A program made the translations under genes and the position numbers. A stretch of 64,000 nt of DNA from Atherix ibis (lineage: Eukaryota; Arthropoda; Insecta; Diptera; Athericidae), in assembly GCA_958298945.1 (NCBI GenBank), contig CATQJD010000146.1:1178001-1242000 (forward strand), given 5' to 3'. Shown here one piece after another: positions 28,901-40,861 of the stretch. The number at the start of each line of letters is the position of its first letter. Within the stretch, counting starts at the first letter, position 1. Below the pieces are notes generated by a model, which saw nothing but the letters and a program-made list of their open reading frames with translations, was not told the DNA's origin and ran no database searches.

Positions 28901-31900
28901 AAGAGGAATATGCAGTAGTACGAGTATATTTAAGAGGCATATGAAGTAGTATATTTAAAAGGAATATGAAGTAGTATATTTAAGAGGAATATGCAGTAGT
29001 GTATTTAAGAGGAATATAAAGTAGTATATTTAAGAGGAATATGAAGTAGTATATTTAAGAGGAATATGAAGTAGTATATTTAAGAGGAATATACAGTTGT
29101 ATATATAAGAGGAATATGAATTAGTATATTTAAGAGGAATATGCAGTATTATATTTAAGAGAAATATGAAGTAGTTTATTTAAGAGGAATATGCAGTAGT
29201 ATATTTAAGAGGAATATAAAGTAGTATATTTAAGAGGAATATGAAGAGGTATATTTAAGAAGAATATGAAGTAGTATATTTAAGATGAATATGAAGTAGT
29301 ATATTTAAGAGGAATAAGACGTAGTTTATTTAAAGGGAATATGAAATAGTATATTTGAGAGGAATATGAAGTAGTATATTTAAGAGGAATATGTAGTAGT
29401 ATATTTAAGAGGAATATTAAGTATTATATTTAAGAGGAATATGCAGTAGTATATTTTAGAGAAATATGAAGTAGTATATTTACGAGGAATATGAAGTAGT
29501 ATATTTAAGAGTAATATGAAGTAGTATATTTAAGAGGAATATGCAGTAGTATATTTAAGAGGAATATGAAGTAGTATATTTAATAGGAAAATGAAGTAGT
29601 ATATTTAAGAGGAATATGCAGTAGAATATTTAAGAAGAATATTATTTATTATATTTAAGAGGATTATTAAGTATTATATTTAAGAGGAATATAAAGTAGT
29701 ATATTTAAGAGAATATGAAGTAGTATATTTAAGAGGAATCTGCAGTATTATATTTAAGAGAAATATGAAGTAGTATATTTAAAAGGAATATGCTGTAGTA
29801 CATTTAAGAAGAATATGCAGTAGTATATTGAAGAGAAATATGAAGTAGTATATTTTAGAGGAATATGCAGTAGTATATTTAAGAGAAATTTGAAGTAGTA
29901 TATTTAAGAGGAATATGAAGTAGTATATTTAAGAGAAATATGCAGTAGTATATTTAAGAGGAATATGAAGTAGTATATTAAGAAGAATATGAAGTAGTAT
30001 ATTTAAGAGATATATGAAGTAATATATTAAAGAGAAATATGAAGTAGTATATTTAAGAGTAATATGAAGTAGTATATTGAAGAGGAATATGCAGTAGTAT
30101 ATTTAAGAGGAATATGAAGTAGTATATTTAATAGGAATATGAAGTAGTATATTTAAGAGGAATATGAAGTAGTATATTTAAGAGGAATATTAAGTATTGT
30201 ATTTAAGAGGAATATGAAGTAGTATATTTAAGAGGCATATGAAGTAGTATATTTAAGGGGAATATGAAGTAGTATATTTAAGAGGAATATGAAGTAGTAT
30301 TTTTAAGAGGAATATGAAGTAATATTTTTAAGAGGAATATGCAGTAGTATATTTAAGAGGAATCTTAAGTATTACATTTAAGATAAATATTAAGTATTAT
30401 ATTTAAGAGTAATATGAAGTAGTATATTTAAGAGGAATATGCAGTAGTACGAGTATATTTAAGAGGCATATGAAGTAGTATATTTAAAAGGAATATGAAG
30501 TAGTATATTTAAGAGGAATATGCAGTAGTGTATTTAAGAGGAATATAAAGTAGTATATTTAAGAGGAATATGAAGTAGTATATTTAAGAGGAATATGAAG
30601 TAGTATATTTAAGAGGAATATACAGTTGTATATATAAGAGGAATATGAATTAGTATATTTAAGAGGAATATGCAGTATTATATTTAAGAGAAATATGAAG
30701 TAGTTTATTTAAGAGGAATATGCAGTAGTATATTTAAGAGGAATATAAAGTAGTATATTTAAGAGGAATATGAAGAGGTATATTTAAGAGGAATATGAAG
30801 TAGTATATTTAAGAGGAATAAGAAGTAGTCTATTTAAAGGGAATATGAAATAGTATATTTGAGAGGAATATGAAGTAGTATATTTAAGAGGAATATGTAG
30901 TAGTATATTTAAGAGGAATATTAAGTATTATATTTAAGAGGAATATGCAGTAGTATATTTTAGAGAAATATGAAGTAGTATATTTACGAGGAATATGAAG
31001 TAGTATATTTAAGAGTAATATGAAGTAGTATATTTAAGAGGAATATGCAGTAGTATATTTAAGAGGAATATGAAGTAGTATATTTAATAGGAAAATGAAG
31101 TAGTATATTTAAGAGGAATATGCAGTAGAATATTTAAGAAGAATATTATTTATTATATTTAGAGGATTATTAAGTATTATATTTAAGAGGAATATAAAGT
31201 AGTATATTTAAGAGAATATGAAGTAGTATATTTAAGAGGAATCTGCAGTATTATATTTAAGAGAAATATGAAGTAGTATATTTAAAAGGAATATGCTGTA
31301 GTACATTTAAGAAGAATATGCAGTAGTATATTGAAGAGAAATATGAAGTAGTATATTTTAGAGGAATATGCAGTAGTATATTTAAGAGAAATATGAAGTA
31401 GAATATTTAAGAGGAATATGAAGTAGTATATTTAAGAGAAATATGCAGTAGTATATTTAAGAGGAATATGAAGTAGTATATTTAAGAAGAATATGAAGTA
31501 GTATATTTAAGAGAAATATGAAGTAATATATTAAAGAGAAATATGCAGTAGTATATTTAAGAGTAATATGAAGTAGTATATTGAAGAGGAATATGCAGTA
31601 GTATATTTAAGAGGAATATGAAGTAGTATATTTAATAGGAATATGAAGTAGTATATTTAAGAGGAATATGAAGTAGTATATTTAAGAGGAATATTAAGTA
31701 TTGTATTTAAGAGGACTATGAAGTAGTATATTTAAGAGGCATATGAAGTAGTATATTTAAGGGGAATATGAAGTAGTATATTTAAGAGGAATATGAAGTA
31801 GTATTTTTAAGAGGAATATGAAGTAATATTTTTAAGAGGAATATGCAGTAGTATATTTAAGAGGAATCTTAAGTATTACATTTAAGATAAATATTAAGTA

Positions 31901-34900
31901 TTATATTTAAGAGTAATATGAAGTAGTATATTTAAGAACAATATGAAGTAGTATATTTAAGAGGAATATGAAGTAATATATTTAAGAGGAATATGCAGTA
32001 GTATATTTAAGAGGAATATGCAGTAGTATATTTAAGGGGAATATGAAGTAATATATTTAAGAGGAATATGAAGTTGTATATTGAAGAGGAATATGCAGTA
32101 GTATATTTAAGAGGAATATTAAGTATTATATTTAAGAGGAAAATTAAGTATTATATTTAAGAGGAATATGAAGTAGTATATTTAAGAGAAATATGAAGTA
32201 GTATTTTTAAGACGAATATGAAGTAGTATATTTAAGAGGAATATGAAGAAGTATATTAAAGAGGAATATGAAGAAGTATATTTAAGAGAAATTTGAAGTA
32301 GTATATTTAAGAGGAATATGCAGTAGTATATTTAAGAGGGATATGAAGTAGTATATTTAAGAGGAATATGAAGTAGTATATTTAAGAGGAATATGCAGTA
32401 GTATATTTAAGAGGAATATGCAGTAGTATATTTAAGAGGAATATGAAGTAGTATATTTAAAAGGAATATGAAGTAGTATATTTAAGAGGAATATGCAATA
32501 GTATATTTAAGAGAATATGAAGTAGTATATTTAAGAGGAATCTGCAGTATTATATTTAAGAGAAATATGAAGTAGTATATTTAAAAGGAATATGCTGTAG
32601 TACATTTAAGAGGAATATGCAGTAGAATATTGAAGAGAAATATGAAGTAGTATATTTTAGAGGAATATGCAGTAGTATATTTAAGAGAAATTTGAAGTAG
32701 TATATTTAAGAGGAATATGAAGTAGTATATTTAAGAGAAATATGCAGTAGTATATTTAAGAGGAATATGAAGTAGTATATTTAAGAAGAATATGAAGTAG
32801 TATATTTAAGAGAAATTTGAAGTAATATATTAAAGAGAAATATGAAGTAGTATATTTAAGAGTAATATGAAGTAGTATATTGAAGAGGAATATGCAGTAG
32901 TATATTTAAGAGGAATATGAAGTAGTATATTTAATAGGAATATGAAGTAGTATATTTAAGAGGAATATGAAGTAGTATATTTAAGAGGAATATTAAGTAT
33001 TGTATTTAAGAGGAATATGAAGTAATATATTTAAGAGGCATATGAAGTAGTATATTTAAGGGGAATATGAAGTAGTATATTTAAGAGGAATATGAAGTAG
33101 TATTTTTAAGAGGAATATGAAGTAATATTTTTAAGAGGAATATGCAGTAGTATATTTAAGAGGAATCTTAAGTATTACATTTAAGATAAATATTAAGTAT
33201 TATATTTAAGAGTAATATGAAGTAGTATATTTAAGAACAATATGAAGTAGTATATTTAAGAGGAATATGAAGTAATATATTTAAGAGGAATATGCAGTAG
33301 TATATTTAAGGGGAATATGCAGTAGTATATTTAAGGGGAATATGAAGTAGTATATTTAAGAGGAATATGAAGTTGTATATTGAAGAGGAATATGCAGTAG
33401 TATATTTAAGAGGAATATTAAGTATTATATTTAAGAAGAATATTAAGTATTATATTTAAGAGGAATATGAAGTAGTATATTTAAGAGAAATATGAAGTAG
33501 TATTTTTAAGAGGAATATGAAGTAGTATATTTAAGAGGAATATTAAGAAGTATATTAAAGAGGAATATGAAGAAGTATATTTAAGAGAAATATGAAGTAG
33601 TATATTTAAGAGGAATATGCAGTAGTATATTTAAGAGGGATATGAAGTAGTATATTTAAGAGGAATATGAAGTAGTATATTTAAGAGGAATATGCAGTAG
33701 TATATTTAAGAGGAATATGCAGTAGTATATTTAAGAGGAATATGAAGTAGTATATTTAAGAAAAATATGAAGTAGTATATTTAAGAGAAATATGAAGTAA
33801 TATATTAAAGAGAAATATGAAGTAGTATATTTAAGAGGAATATGAAGTATTATATGTAAGAGGAATATGAAGTAGTATATTTAAGAGAAATATGCAGTAG
33901 TATATTTAAGAGGAATATGAAGTAGTATATTTAAGAAGAATATGAAGTAGTATATTTAAGAGAAATATTTAGTAATATATTAAAGAGAAATATGAAGTAG
34001 TATATTTAAGAGTAATATGAAGTAGTATATTGAAGAGGAATATGCAGTAGTATATTTAAGAGGAATATGAAGTAGTATATTTAATAGGAATATGAAGTAG
34101 TATATTTAAGAGGAATATGAAGTAGTATATTTGAGAGGAATATTAAGTATTGTATTTAAGAGGAATATGAAGTAGTATATTTAAGAGGCATATGAAGTAG
34201 TATATTTAAGGGGAATATGAAGTAGTATATTTAAGAGGAATATGAAGTAGTATTTTTAAGAGGAATATGAAGTAATATTTTTAAGAGGAATATGCAGTAG
34301 TATATTTAAGGGGAATATGAAGTAGTATATTTAAGAGGAATATGAAGTTGTATATTGAAGAGGAATATGCAGTAGTATATTTAAGAGGAATATTAAGTAT
34401 TATATTTAAGAGGAATATTAAGTATTATATTTAAGAGGAATATGAAGTAGTATATTTAAGAGAAATATGAAGTAGTATTTTTAAGAGGAATATGAAGTAG
34501 TATATTTAAGAGGAATATGAAGAAGTATATTAAAGAGGAATATGAAGAAGTATATTTAAGAGAAATTTGAAGTAGTATATTTAAGAGGAATATGCAGTAG
34601 TATATTTAAGAGGGATATGAAGTAGTATATTTAAGAGGAATATGAAGTAGTATATTTAAGAGGAATATGCAGTAGTATATTTAAGAGGAATATGCAGTAG
34701 TATATTTAAGAGGAATATGAAGTAGTATATTTAAAAGGAATATGAAGTAGTATATTTAAGAGGAATATGCAGTAGTATATTTAAGAGAATATGAAGTAGT
34801 ATATTTAAGAGGAATCTGCAGTATTATATTTAAGAGAAATATGAAGTAGTATATTTAAAAGAAATATGTTGTAGTACATTTAAGAGGAATATGCAGTAGT

Positions 34901-35983
34901 ATATTGAAGAGAAATATGACGTAGTATATTTTAGAGGAATATGCAGTAGTATATTTAAGAGAAATTTGCAGTAGTATATTTAAGAGGAATATGAAGTAGT
35001 ATATTTAAGAGAAATATGCAGTAGTATATTTAAGAGGAATATGAAGTAGTATATTTAAGAAGAATATGAAGTAGTATATTTAAGAGAAATTTGAAGTAAT
35101 ATATTAAAGAGAAAAATGTGAAGTAGTATATTTAAGAGTAATATGAAGTAGTATATTGAAGAGGAATATGCAGTAGTATATTTAAGAGGAATATGAAGTA
35201 GTATATTTAATAGGAATATGAAGTAGTATATTTAAGAGGAATATGAAGTAGTATATTTAAGAGGAATATTAAGTATTGTATTTAAGAGGAATATGAAGTA
35301 GTATATTTAAGAGGCATATGAAGTAGTATATTTAAGGGGAATATGAAGTAGTATATTTAAGAGAAATATGAAGTAGTATTTTTAAGAGGAAAATGAAGTA
35401 ATATTTTTAAGACGAATATGCAGTAGTATATTTAAGAGGAATCTTAAGTATTACATTTAAGATAAATATTAAGTATTATATTTAAGAGTAATATGAAGTA
35501 GTATATTTAAGAACAATATGAAGTAGTATATTTAAGAGGAATATGAAGTAATATATTTAAGAGGAATATGCAGTAGTATATTTAAGGGGAATATGCAGTA
35601 GTATATTTAAGGGGAATATGAAGTAGTATATTTAAGAGGAATATGAAGTTGTATATTGAAGAGGAATATGCAGTAGTATATTTAAGAGGAATATTAAGTA
35701 TTATATTTAAGAGGAATATGAAGAAGTATATTAAAGAGGAATATGAAGAAGTATATTTAAGAGAAATATGAAGTAGTATATTTAAGAGGAATATGCAGTA
35801 GTATATTTAAGAGGGATATGAAGTAGTATATTTAAGAGGAATATGAAGTAGTATATTTAAGAGGAACATGCAGTAGTATATTTAAGAGGAATATGCAGTA
35901 GTATATTTAAGAGGAATATGAAGTAGTATATTTAAAAGGAATATGAAGTAGTATATTTAAGAGGAATATGCAGTAGTATATTT
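19982..35983 (+). repeat. Variable-length higher-order repeat domain
   Basis: Higher-order copies defined by linked rare variants. ATTATTTATTAT starts at 21726, 23513, 24936, 26839, 29641 and 31145 (spacings 1787, 1423, 1903, 2802 and 1504). GTACGAG has its C at 19982, 22718 (as GGACGAG), 26044, 28921 and 30450. TTAAGAACAATATG units occur near 20791, 27629, 31935, 33231 and 35510. The order of intervening variants (TTTACGAGG, AAGAGTAATATG, TTTAATAGGAAAATG, GAATCTGCAG, GAATATGCTGTAG) is kept, but blocks are dropped or added between copies. This suggests repeated unequal exchange rather than a fixed-period HOR. No gene seen. Confidence 0.85.
22104..22121. other. Short inverted junction in the satellite
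   Basis: The unit here reads AGTAGTATATTTACTACT, in which AGTAGTA and TACTACT are exact inverted arms around TATT, followed by TTTATTTAGGAATATG. The related copies near 23.99 and 25.4 kb read TATATTTAATAGGAATATG instead. I saw no other place in the array where the reverse-strand form CTACT appears, so this looks like a private local rearrangement. Confidence 0.6.
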
Positions 35984-38590
35984 AAGAAGAATATAAAGTA
36001 GTATATTTAAGAGGAATATGAAGTAGTATATGTAAGAGGAATATGAAGTAGTATATTTAAGGGGAATATGAAGTAGTATATATAAGAGGAATATGAAGTT
36101 GTATATTTAAGAGGAATATGCAGTAGTATATTTAAGAGGAATATTAAGTAGTATATTTAAGAGGAATATGAAGTAGTATATTTAAGAGGAATATGAAGTA
36201 CTATATTTATGAGGAATATGAAGTAGTATGTTTAAGAGGAATATGCAGTAGTATATTTAAGAGGAATATGAAGTACTATATTAAAGAGGCATATGCAGTA
36301 GTATATTGAAGAGGAATATGAAGTAGTATATTTAAGAGGCATATGAAGTAGTATATTTAAGAGGAATATGCAGTAGTATATTTAAGAGGAATATGAAGTA
36401 GTATATGTAAGAGGAATATGCAGTAGTATATTTAAGAGGAATATGCAGTAGTATATTTAAGAGGAATATGCAGTAGTATATTTAAGAGGAATATGAAGTA
36501 GTATATTTAAGAGAAATATGAAGTTTTATATTTAAGAGGAATATGCAGTAGTATATTTAAGAGGAATATTAAGTATTATATTTAAGAGGAATATTAAGTA
36601 TTATATTTAAGAGGAATATGAAGTAGTATATTTAAGAGAAATATGAAGTAGTATATTTAAGAGGAATATGAAGTAGTATATTTAAGAGGAATATGAAGTA
36701 GTATATTTAAGAGGAATATGAAGTAGTATATTTAAGAGAAATATGAAGTAGTATATTTAAGAGGAATATACAGTAGTATATTTAAGAGGAATATGAAGTA
36801 GTATATTTAAGAGGAATATGAAGTAGTATATTTTAGAGGAATATGCTGTAGTATATTTAAGAGGAATATGCTGTAGTATATTTAAGAGGAATATGAAGTA
36901 GTATATTTAAGAGGAATATGCAGTAGTATATTTAAGAGGAATATGAAGTAGTATATTTAAAAGGAATATGAAGTAAAATATTTAAGAGGAATATGAAGTA
37001 GTACATTAAAGATGAATATGAAGTATTATATTTAAGAGGAATATGCAGTAGTATATTTAAGAGGAATATGAAGTAGTATATTTAAGAGGAATATGAAGTT
37101 GTATATTTAAGAGGAATATTAAGTAGTATATTTAAGAGGAATATTAAGTATTATATTTAAGAGGAATATGAAGTAGAATATTAAAGAGGAATATGATGTA
37201 GTATATGTAAGAGGAATATGAAGTAGTATATTTAAGAGGAATATGAAGTAGTATATTTAGGAGGAATATCAAGTAGTATATTTAAGAGGAATATGCAGTA
37301 GTATATTTAAGAGGAATATGAAGTAGTATATTTAAGAGGAATATGAAGTTGTATATTTAAGAGGAATATTAAGTAGTATATTTAAAAGGAATATTATGTA
37401 TTATATTTAAGAGGAATATGAAGTAGTATATTTAAGAGAAATATGAAGTAGTATTTTTAAGAGGAATATGCAGTAGTATATTTAAGAGGAATATGAAGTA
37501 GTGTATTTAAGAGGAACTTGAAGTAGTATATTTAAGAGGAATATGCAGTAGTATATTTAAGAGGAATATAAAGTAGTATATTTAAGAGAAATATGAAGTA
37601 GTATATTTAAGAGGAATATGAAGTAGTATATTTAAGAGGAATATGAAGTAGTATATATAAGAGGAATATGAAGTTGTATATTTAAGAGGAATATGCAGTA
37701 GTATATATAAGAGGAATATTAAGTAGTATATTTAAGAGGAATATAAAGTAGTATATTTAAGAGGAATATGAAGTACTATATTTATGAAGAATATGAAGTA
37801 GTATATTTAAGAGGAATATGAAGTAGTACATTAAAGAGGAATATGAAGTAGTATATTTAAGAGGGATATGCAGTAGTATATTTAAGAGGAATATGAAGTA
37901 GTATATTTAAGAGGAATATGAAGTTGTATATTTAAGAGGAATATTAAGTAGTATATTTAAGAGGAATATTAAGTATTATATTTAAGAGGAATATGAAGTA
38001 GTATATTTAAGAGGAATAAGATGTAGTATATTTAAGAGGCATATGAAATAGTATATTTAAGAGGAATATGAAGTAGTATATTTAGGAGGAATATCAAGTA
38101 GTATATTTAATAGAAATATGAAGTAGTATTTTTAAGAGGAATATGCAGTAGTATATTTAAGAGGAATATGAAATAGTGTATTTAAGAGGAATTTGAAGTA
38201 GTATATTTAAGAGGAATATGCAGTAGTATATTTAAGAGGAATATAAAGTTGTATATTTAAGAGGCATATGCAGTAGTATATTGAAGAGTAATATGAAGTA
38301 GTATATTTAAGACGCATATGAAGTAGTATATTTAAGAGGAATATGCAGTAGTATATTTAAGAGGAATATGAAGTATTATATGTAAGAGGAATATGCAGTA
38401 GTATATTTAAGAGGAATATGCAGTGGTATATTTAAGAGGAATATGCAGTAGTATATTTAAGGGGAATATGAAGTAGTATATTTAAGAGGAATATGAAGTT
38501 GTATATTTAAGAGGAATATGCAGTAGTATATTTAAGAGGAATATTAAGTATTATATTTAAGAGGAATATTAAGTATTATATTTACGAGGA
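35984..38590 (+). repeat. 2.6-kb satellite block, left copy (matches 50278-52809)
   Basis: From AAGAAGAATATAAAG at 35984 the variant order matches that from 50278. The offset is 14,294 bp at the start and 14,219 bp by 37501 (GTGTATTTAAGAGGAACTTG) and 38461 (a GGGGAATATG unit), so the right copy is three units (75 bp) shorter. Shared rarities include a CTGTAG pair near 36.85 kb, ACATTAAAGATGAATATG and ATATTATGTATTAT. The match ends near 38590, just before the retrotransposon. Confidence 0.82.
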
Positions 38591-38684
38591 ATATGAAGTA
38601 GTATATTTAAGAGTAATATGAAGTAGTATATTTAAGAGGAATATGCAGTAGTATATTTAAAGGGAATATGAAGTAGTATATTTA

Positions 38685-38688
38685 ATAG
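38685..38688. repeat. Target-site duplication ATAG, left
   Basis: The four bases ATAG stand directly before the left LTR and again directly after the right LTR (45069-45072). Empty paralogues in the array read TTTAATAGGAAAATG with a single ATAG (for example 60531-60534), which proves that the duplication came from the insertion. Four base pairs is usual for insect Ty3/gypsy integrases. Confidence 0.95.
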
Positions 38689-38935
38689 TATTATCCATTC
38701 ACCAATTTATACTACTATATTTTAATAAACCACCGAGAAAACTAGCCGCTGTCCCTGCCGATATAAGAGTTTCAACCTGACTGATTAGTATCACACTTTT
38801 ACCACAGCGGCTAGCCTCTCTCTCTCTTGACTCAAAAGTCTGAGAGGGTATTTTGAGTGATAATCAAATTATCAAGAATGAGTTACAACTTGGATAAAGG
38901 GTATTATTTATATCCAGTGCAATAGTTGCGTTACA
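38689..38935 (-). repeat. 3' LTR (left copy)
   Basis: 247 bp, read on the minus strand as TGTAACGC...GGATAATA, so it starts with TG but ends with TA rather than CA. It is identical to the right copy except C at 38808 against T at 44941. It holds an exact 11-bp inverted repeat, CTAGCCGCTGT (38742-38752) and ACAGCGGCTAG (38804-38814), and a CT run at 38816-38827 (GAGAGAG on the element strand). The ends are set by the ATAG target duplication and by the limits of identity between the two LTRs. Confidence 0.96.
38721..38726 (-). terminator. Possible polyadenylation signal in 3' LTR
   Basis: On the element strand the hexamer ATTAAA lies 32 to 38 bases before the LTR end, downstream of the proposed transcription start. 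It is the common variant of AATAAA and the only good candidate on that strand in the LTR. The assignment rests on position and sequence alone. Confidence 0.4.
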
Positions 38936-39237
38936 TTCGGCCATCCGACAGTACGTCGACTCGACGGATGAGTGCAAGTTAGTGTTTTAAATATTATTAC
39001 CTTCTCAATTAAAATACTACTAATATAAATTATTCATGCAATAAGTCTATGTGTACACTTTTTACTACATATTCTACTTTTTACTACATGTTTAAGTACT
39101 ACCAATTCATTACTACACCTCATCCACTATAGCAAACAATTTCTGGTTAGTTGTGTTAAATTTTTCTATTGTGATTTTACCCTGACAACCAACAAGCCAT
39201 ACACTTAATGGCTGCCATATAATCACATTACTACTTT
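38936..39237 (-). other. Element 3' non-coding region next to the 3' LTR
   Basis: No coding potential seen. The sequence just inside the LTR should hold the polypurine tract that primes plus-strand DNA, but on the element strand it reads GGATGGCCGAA, with no clear purine run. Instead there is a nested dyad: CATCCG (38942-38947) pairs with CGGATG (38965-38970), and inside it CGTCGACTCGACG (38954-38966) has 6-bp arms. Short TTTTTACTACAT repeats follow at about 39058-39090. Confidence 0.6.
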
Positions 39238-39588
39238 GGCATCACACCAATTTTTTTAGGCATCACACCAATATTTAGGCATCACACCATTTTTTTAGGC
39301 ATCACACCATTTTTTTTTTTTTTTTTTAGGCATCACACCAATGTTTAGGCTTCACACCAATATTTAGGCATCACACCAATTTTTAGGCATCACACCAATT
39401 TTTAGGCATCACACCATTTTTTTTTTTTTTTTTTAGGCATCACACCAATGTTTAGGCATCACACCAATATTTAGGCATCACACCAATTTTTAATTGTCAC
39501 GCCACAATTCAGGCTTCACGCCACGAATCAGGCTTCACACCACAAATCAGGCGTCACGCCACAAATCAGGCTTCACGCCACATATCTA
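39238..39588 (-). repeat. 19-bp tandem repeat in the element 3' region
   Basis: About 17 tandem units of roughly 19 bp; on the + strand each begins GGCATCACACCAAT or a close variant. The first twelve units are TTTA-linked; the last five are diverged (CACGCCAC, linked by ATCA). Two units carry an 18-T run (39310-39327 and 39417-39434). These runs are 107 bp apart and followed by the same units, so a five-unit block was duplicated. It lies between the pol stop and the 3' LTR and would be in the 3' UTR of the element RNA, where the core reads TTGGTGTGATGCC. Function unknown; it could be neutral slippage or a protein-binding array. Confidence 0.9.
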
Positions 39589-39866
39589 CCTTCAAACATT
39601 CCACATATTTTCTCAACCAGAGTCAAAATATCACCAGTGACTCCAACATCCAATCCAGTATTCGAATAATTTAGCAACATCGAATCAACATTCAACGCAC
39701 CGAATTCACTTTACCTTGTGTAACAGTTCACATGTTATCATCTTATCCAAAATCCGAAAGTCTGTTAAAATAAACTCAACAAAATTGTGAATTAATCAAA
39801 GTAATAAAAACAAAAATAATTTATTCATTTCATTAATAATAAAAACTCAAAAAGTATACATGTTTG

Positions 39867-39892
<26 letters not shown>
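39589..39892 (-). other. Element 3' non-coding region adjoining the pol stop
   Basis: AT-rich and without an open frame that I can support. It ends in a run of 28 T on the + strand (39867-39894), which is A28 on the element strand. The run begins within the pol stop codon (TAA). A long A tract there followed by another 930 bp of element is unusual; it may be expanded slippage. Confidence 0.6.
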
Positions 39893-39898
<6 letters not shown>

Positions 39899-40861
39899 AG
39901 CTGAATCACATTCTTCATCTTCATCCGAACTTAATTCATTAAAACTAATGTCCTCCATTTGACACCATCGTTTCATTTTATATGCCGCAAATACTGATGT
40001 AAACGGTCTTCGTGTAACCTGAGTTGTGTCAGTATCTACTATCTTATAACGATCGTTCTTCAAAACTTCTTCAACCACATACGGTCCTTTATAACGCGGT
40101 AATAATTTCCTGGATTGACCCGTAGCAGCATGTTCAGCTCGTATCAACACCAAGTCACCTTTTCCATATTTACTTGGTGGCTTATGATTTTTATTAAATT
40201 TTTCTGCTTGATTCGATTGTTTGGTTTTAATTCGATTCATCAAAGCAAGCCTGAACTTTTCAAGATCTTGCTCCCCGTCAGCTTCTTCAGAATATCCTCC
40301 GTGTAAAGCGAGGCTCAATTTGTTATGAAGCATATTTGCTGGTTCATATGTGAACAATAATTTTTGAGCAGTGTGTCCTGTGATGTCATGTTTTAAATTA
40401 TTTAAGCCCCATTGGATAGCACTTAAATGTTCATCCCAATCTTTACCAGATTTATCAACAGTCATGCTAGCAATTGATTTATTTAAAGTACGAAACACCC
40501 TTTCTATTTGTCCATTTCCGCGTGGAGTCCTCACTGCATTTAATACATGCATAATATTATTTTCATGACAATAATTTGTAAAATTCTTCGAAGTAAACGC
40601 CGTTCCACGATCAGTTATTATTCTTACAGGCATACCAAAATATTGTGATATATCATCTAATGTTTTGATTACAGAAGTTGTATTTGTTGTGCGCACAGCT
40701 CTCAAAATTACAAATTTTGTGAACGCATCTATTATTCCGAGTAAATACATGTTTTGTTTTTTTACTTTTTGGAAAAGGTCCAACATGATCAAGGTGGATA
40801 GTTTGAAAAGGAACTGCAATCTTTTCAATCGGATGCAACTGATAACGTGTTTCATCCACAC
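39893..40861 (-). CDS. pol: Integrase C-terminal part (core and GPY/F domain)
   Basis: This 322-residue frame holds the second half of the retroviral-type integrase that inserts element cDNA into host DNA in the nucleus. Recognisable homology starts near residue 37 (MYLLGIIDAFTKF); the earlier residues, including the start Met, are off-frame readings of the preceding gene part. The catalytic core Asp is D84 (ITDRGTAFTS) and the Glu is E120 (GNGQIERVFRTL); the first core Asp lies in the preceding frame. A GPY/F-type module follows at about 253-276 (LLPRYKGPYVVEEVLKNDRY), and the tail is acidic (SSDEDEEC). The stop runs straight into an A28 tract. No chromodomain is seen, and no env follows. 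Integrase identity is near certain; the frame's own start is not real. Confidence 0.93.

Larger units (their letters stand above)
1..38688 (+). repeat. 25-bp satellite array, left arm
   Basis: Head-to-tail tandem array of a 25-bp unit; a typical copy is 86-110, with core TTTAAGAGGAATATG followed by AAGTAG. All units seen are in one orientation. The consensus has six G and no C on the + strand. The commonest variants are A to C giving TGCAGTAG, a TTAAGTATTAT form, AAATATG for GAATATG, and GGCATATG. One reading phase of the minus strand meets TAA once per 75 bp and the + strand is rich in TAA/TAG, so no long ORF is expected. About 1,550 units fit here. No host gene, RNA gene or other recognisable element was seen in this arm. 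Satellite of this size is typical of heterochromatin; a centromeric role is possible but is not shown by sequence alone. Confidence 0.98.

Noticed and set aside
1..38688. CRISPR-like array of regular short repeats
   Set aside because: There are no unique spacers. The whole 25-bp unit repeats with point variants, units are contiguous, and the nested element is eukaryotic. It is satellite DNA.
38905..38912. TATA box for the LTR promoter
   Set aside because: TATAAATA on the element strand is near the LTR start, about 120 bp from the initiator candidate, so it is too far to act with it. The surrounding DNA is AT-rich, so chance is likely.
38936..39892. Possible env gene in the 3' region
   Set aside because: There is no open frame of useful length, no signal peptide or membrane segment; only a tandem repeat and T tracts.
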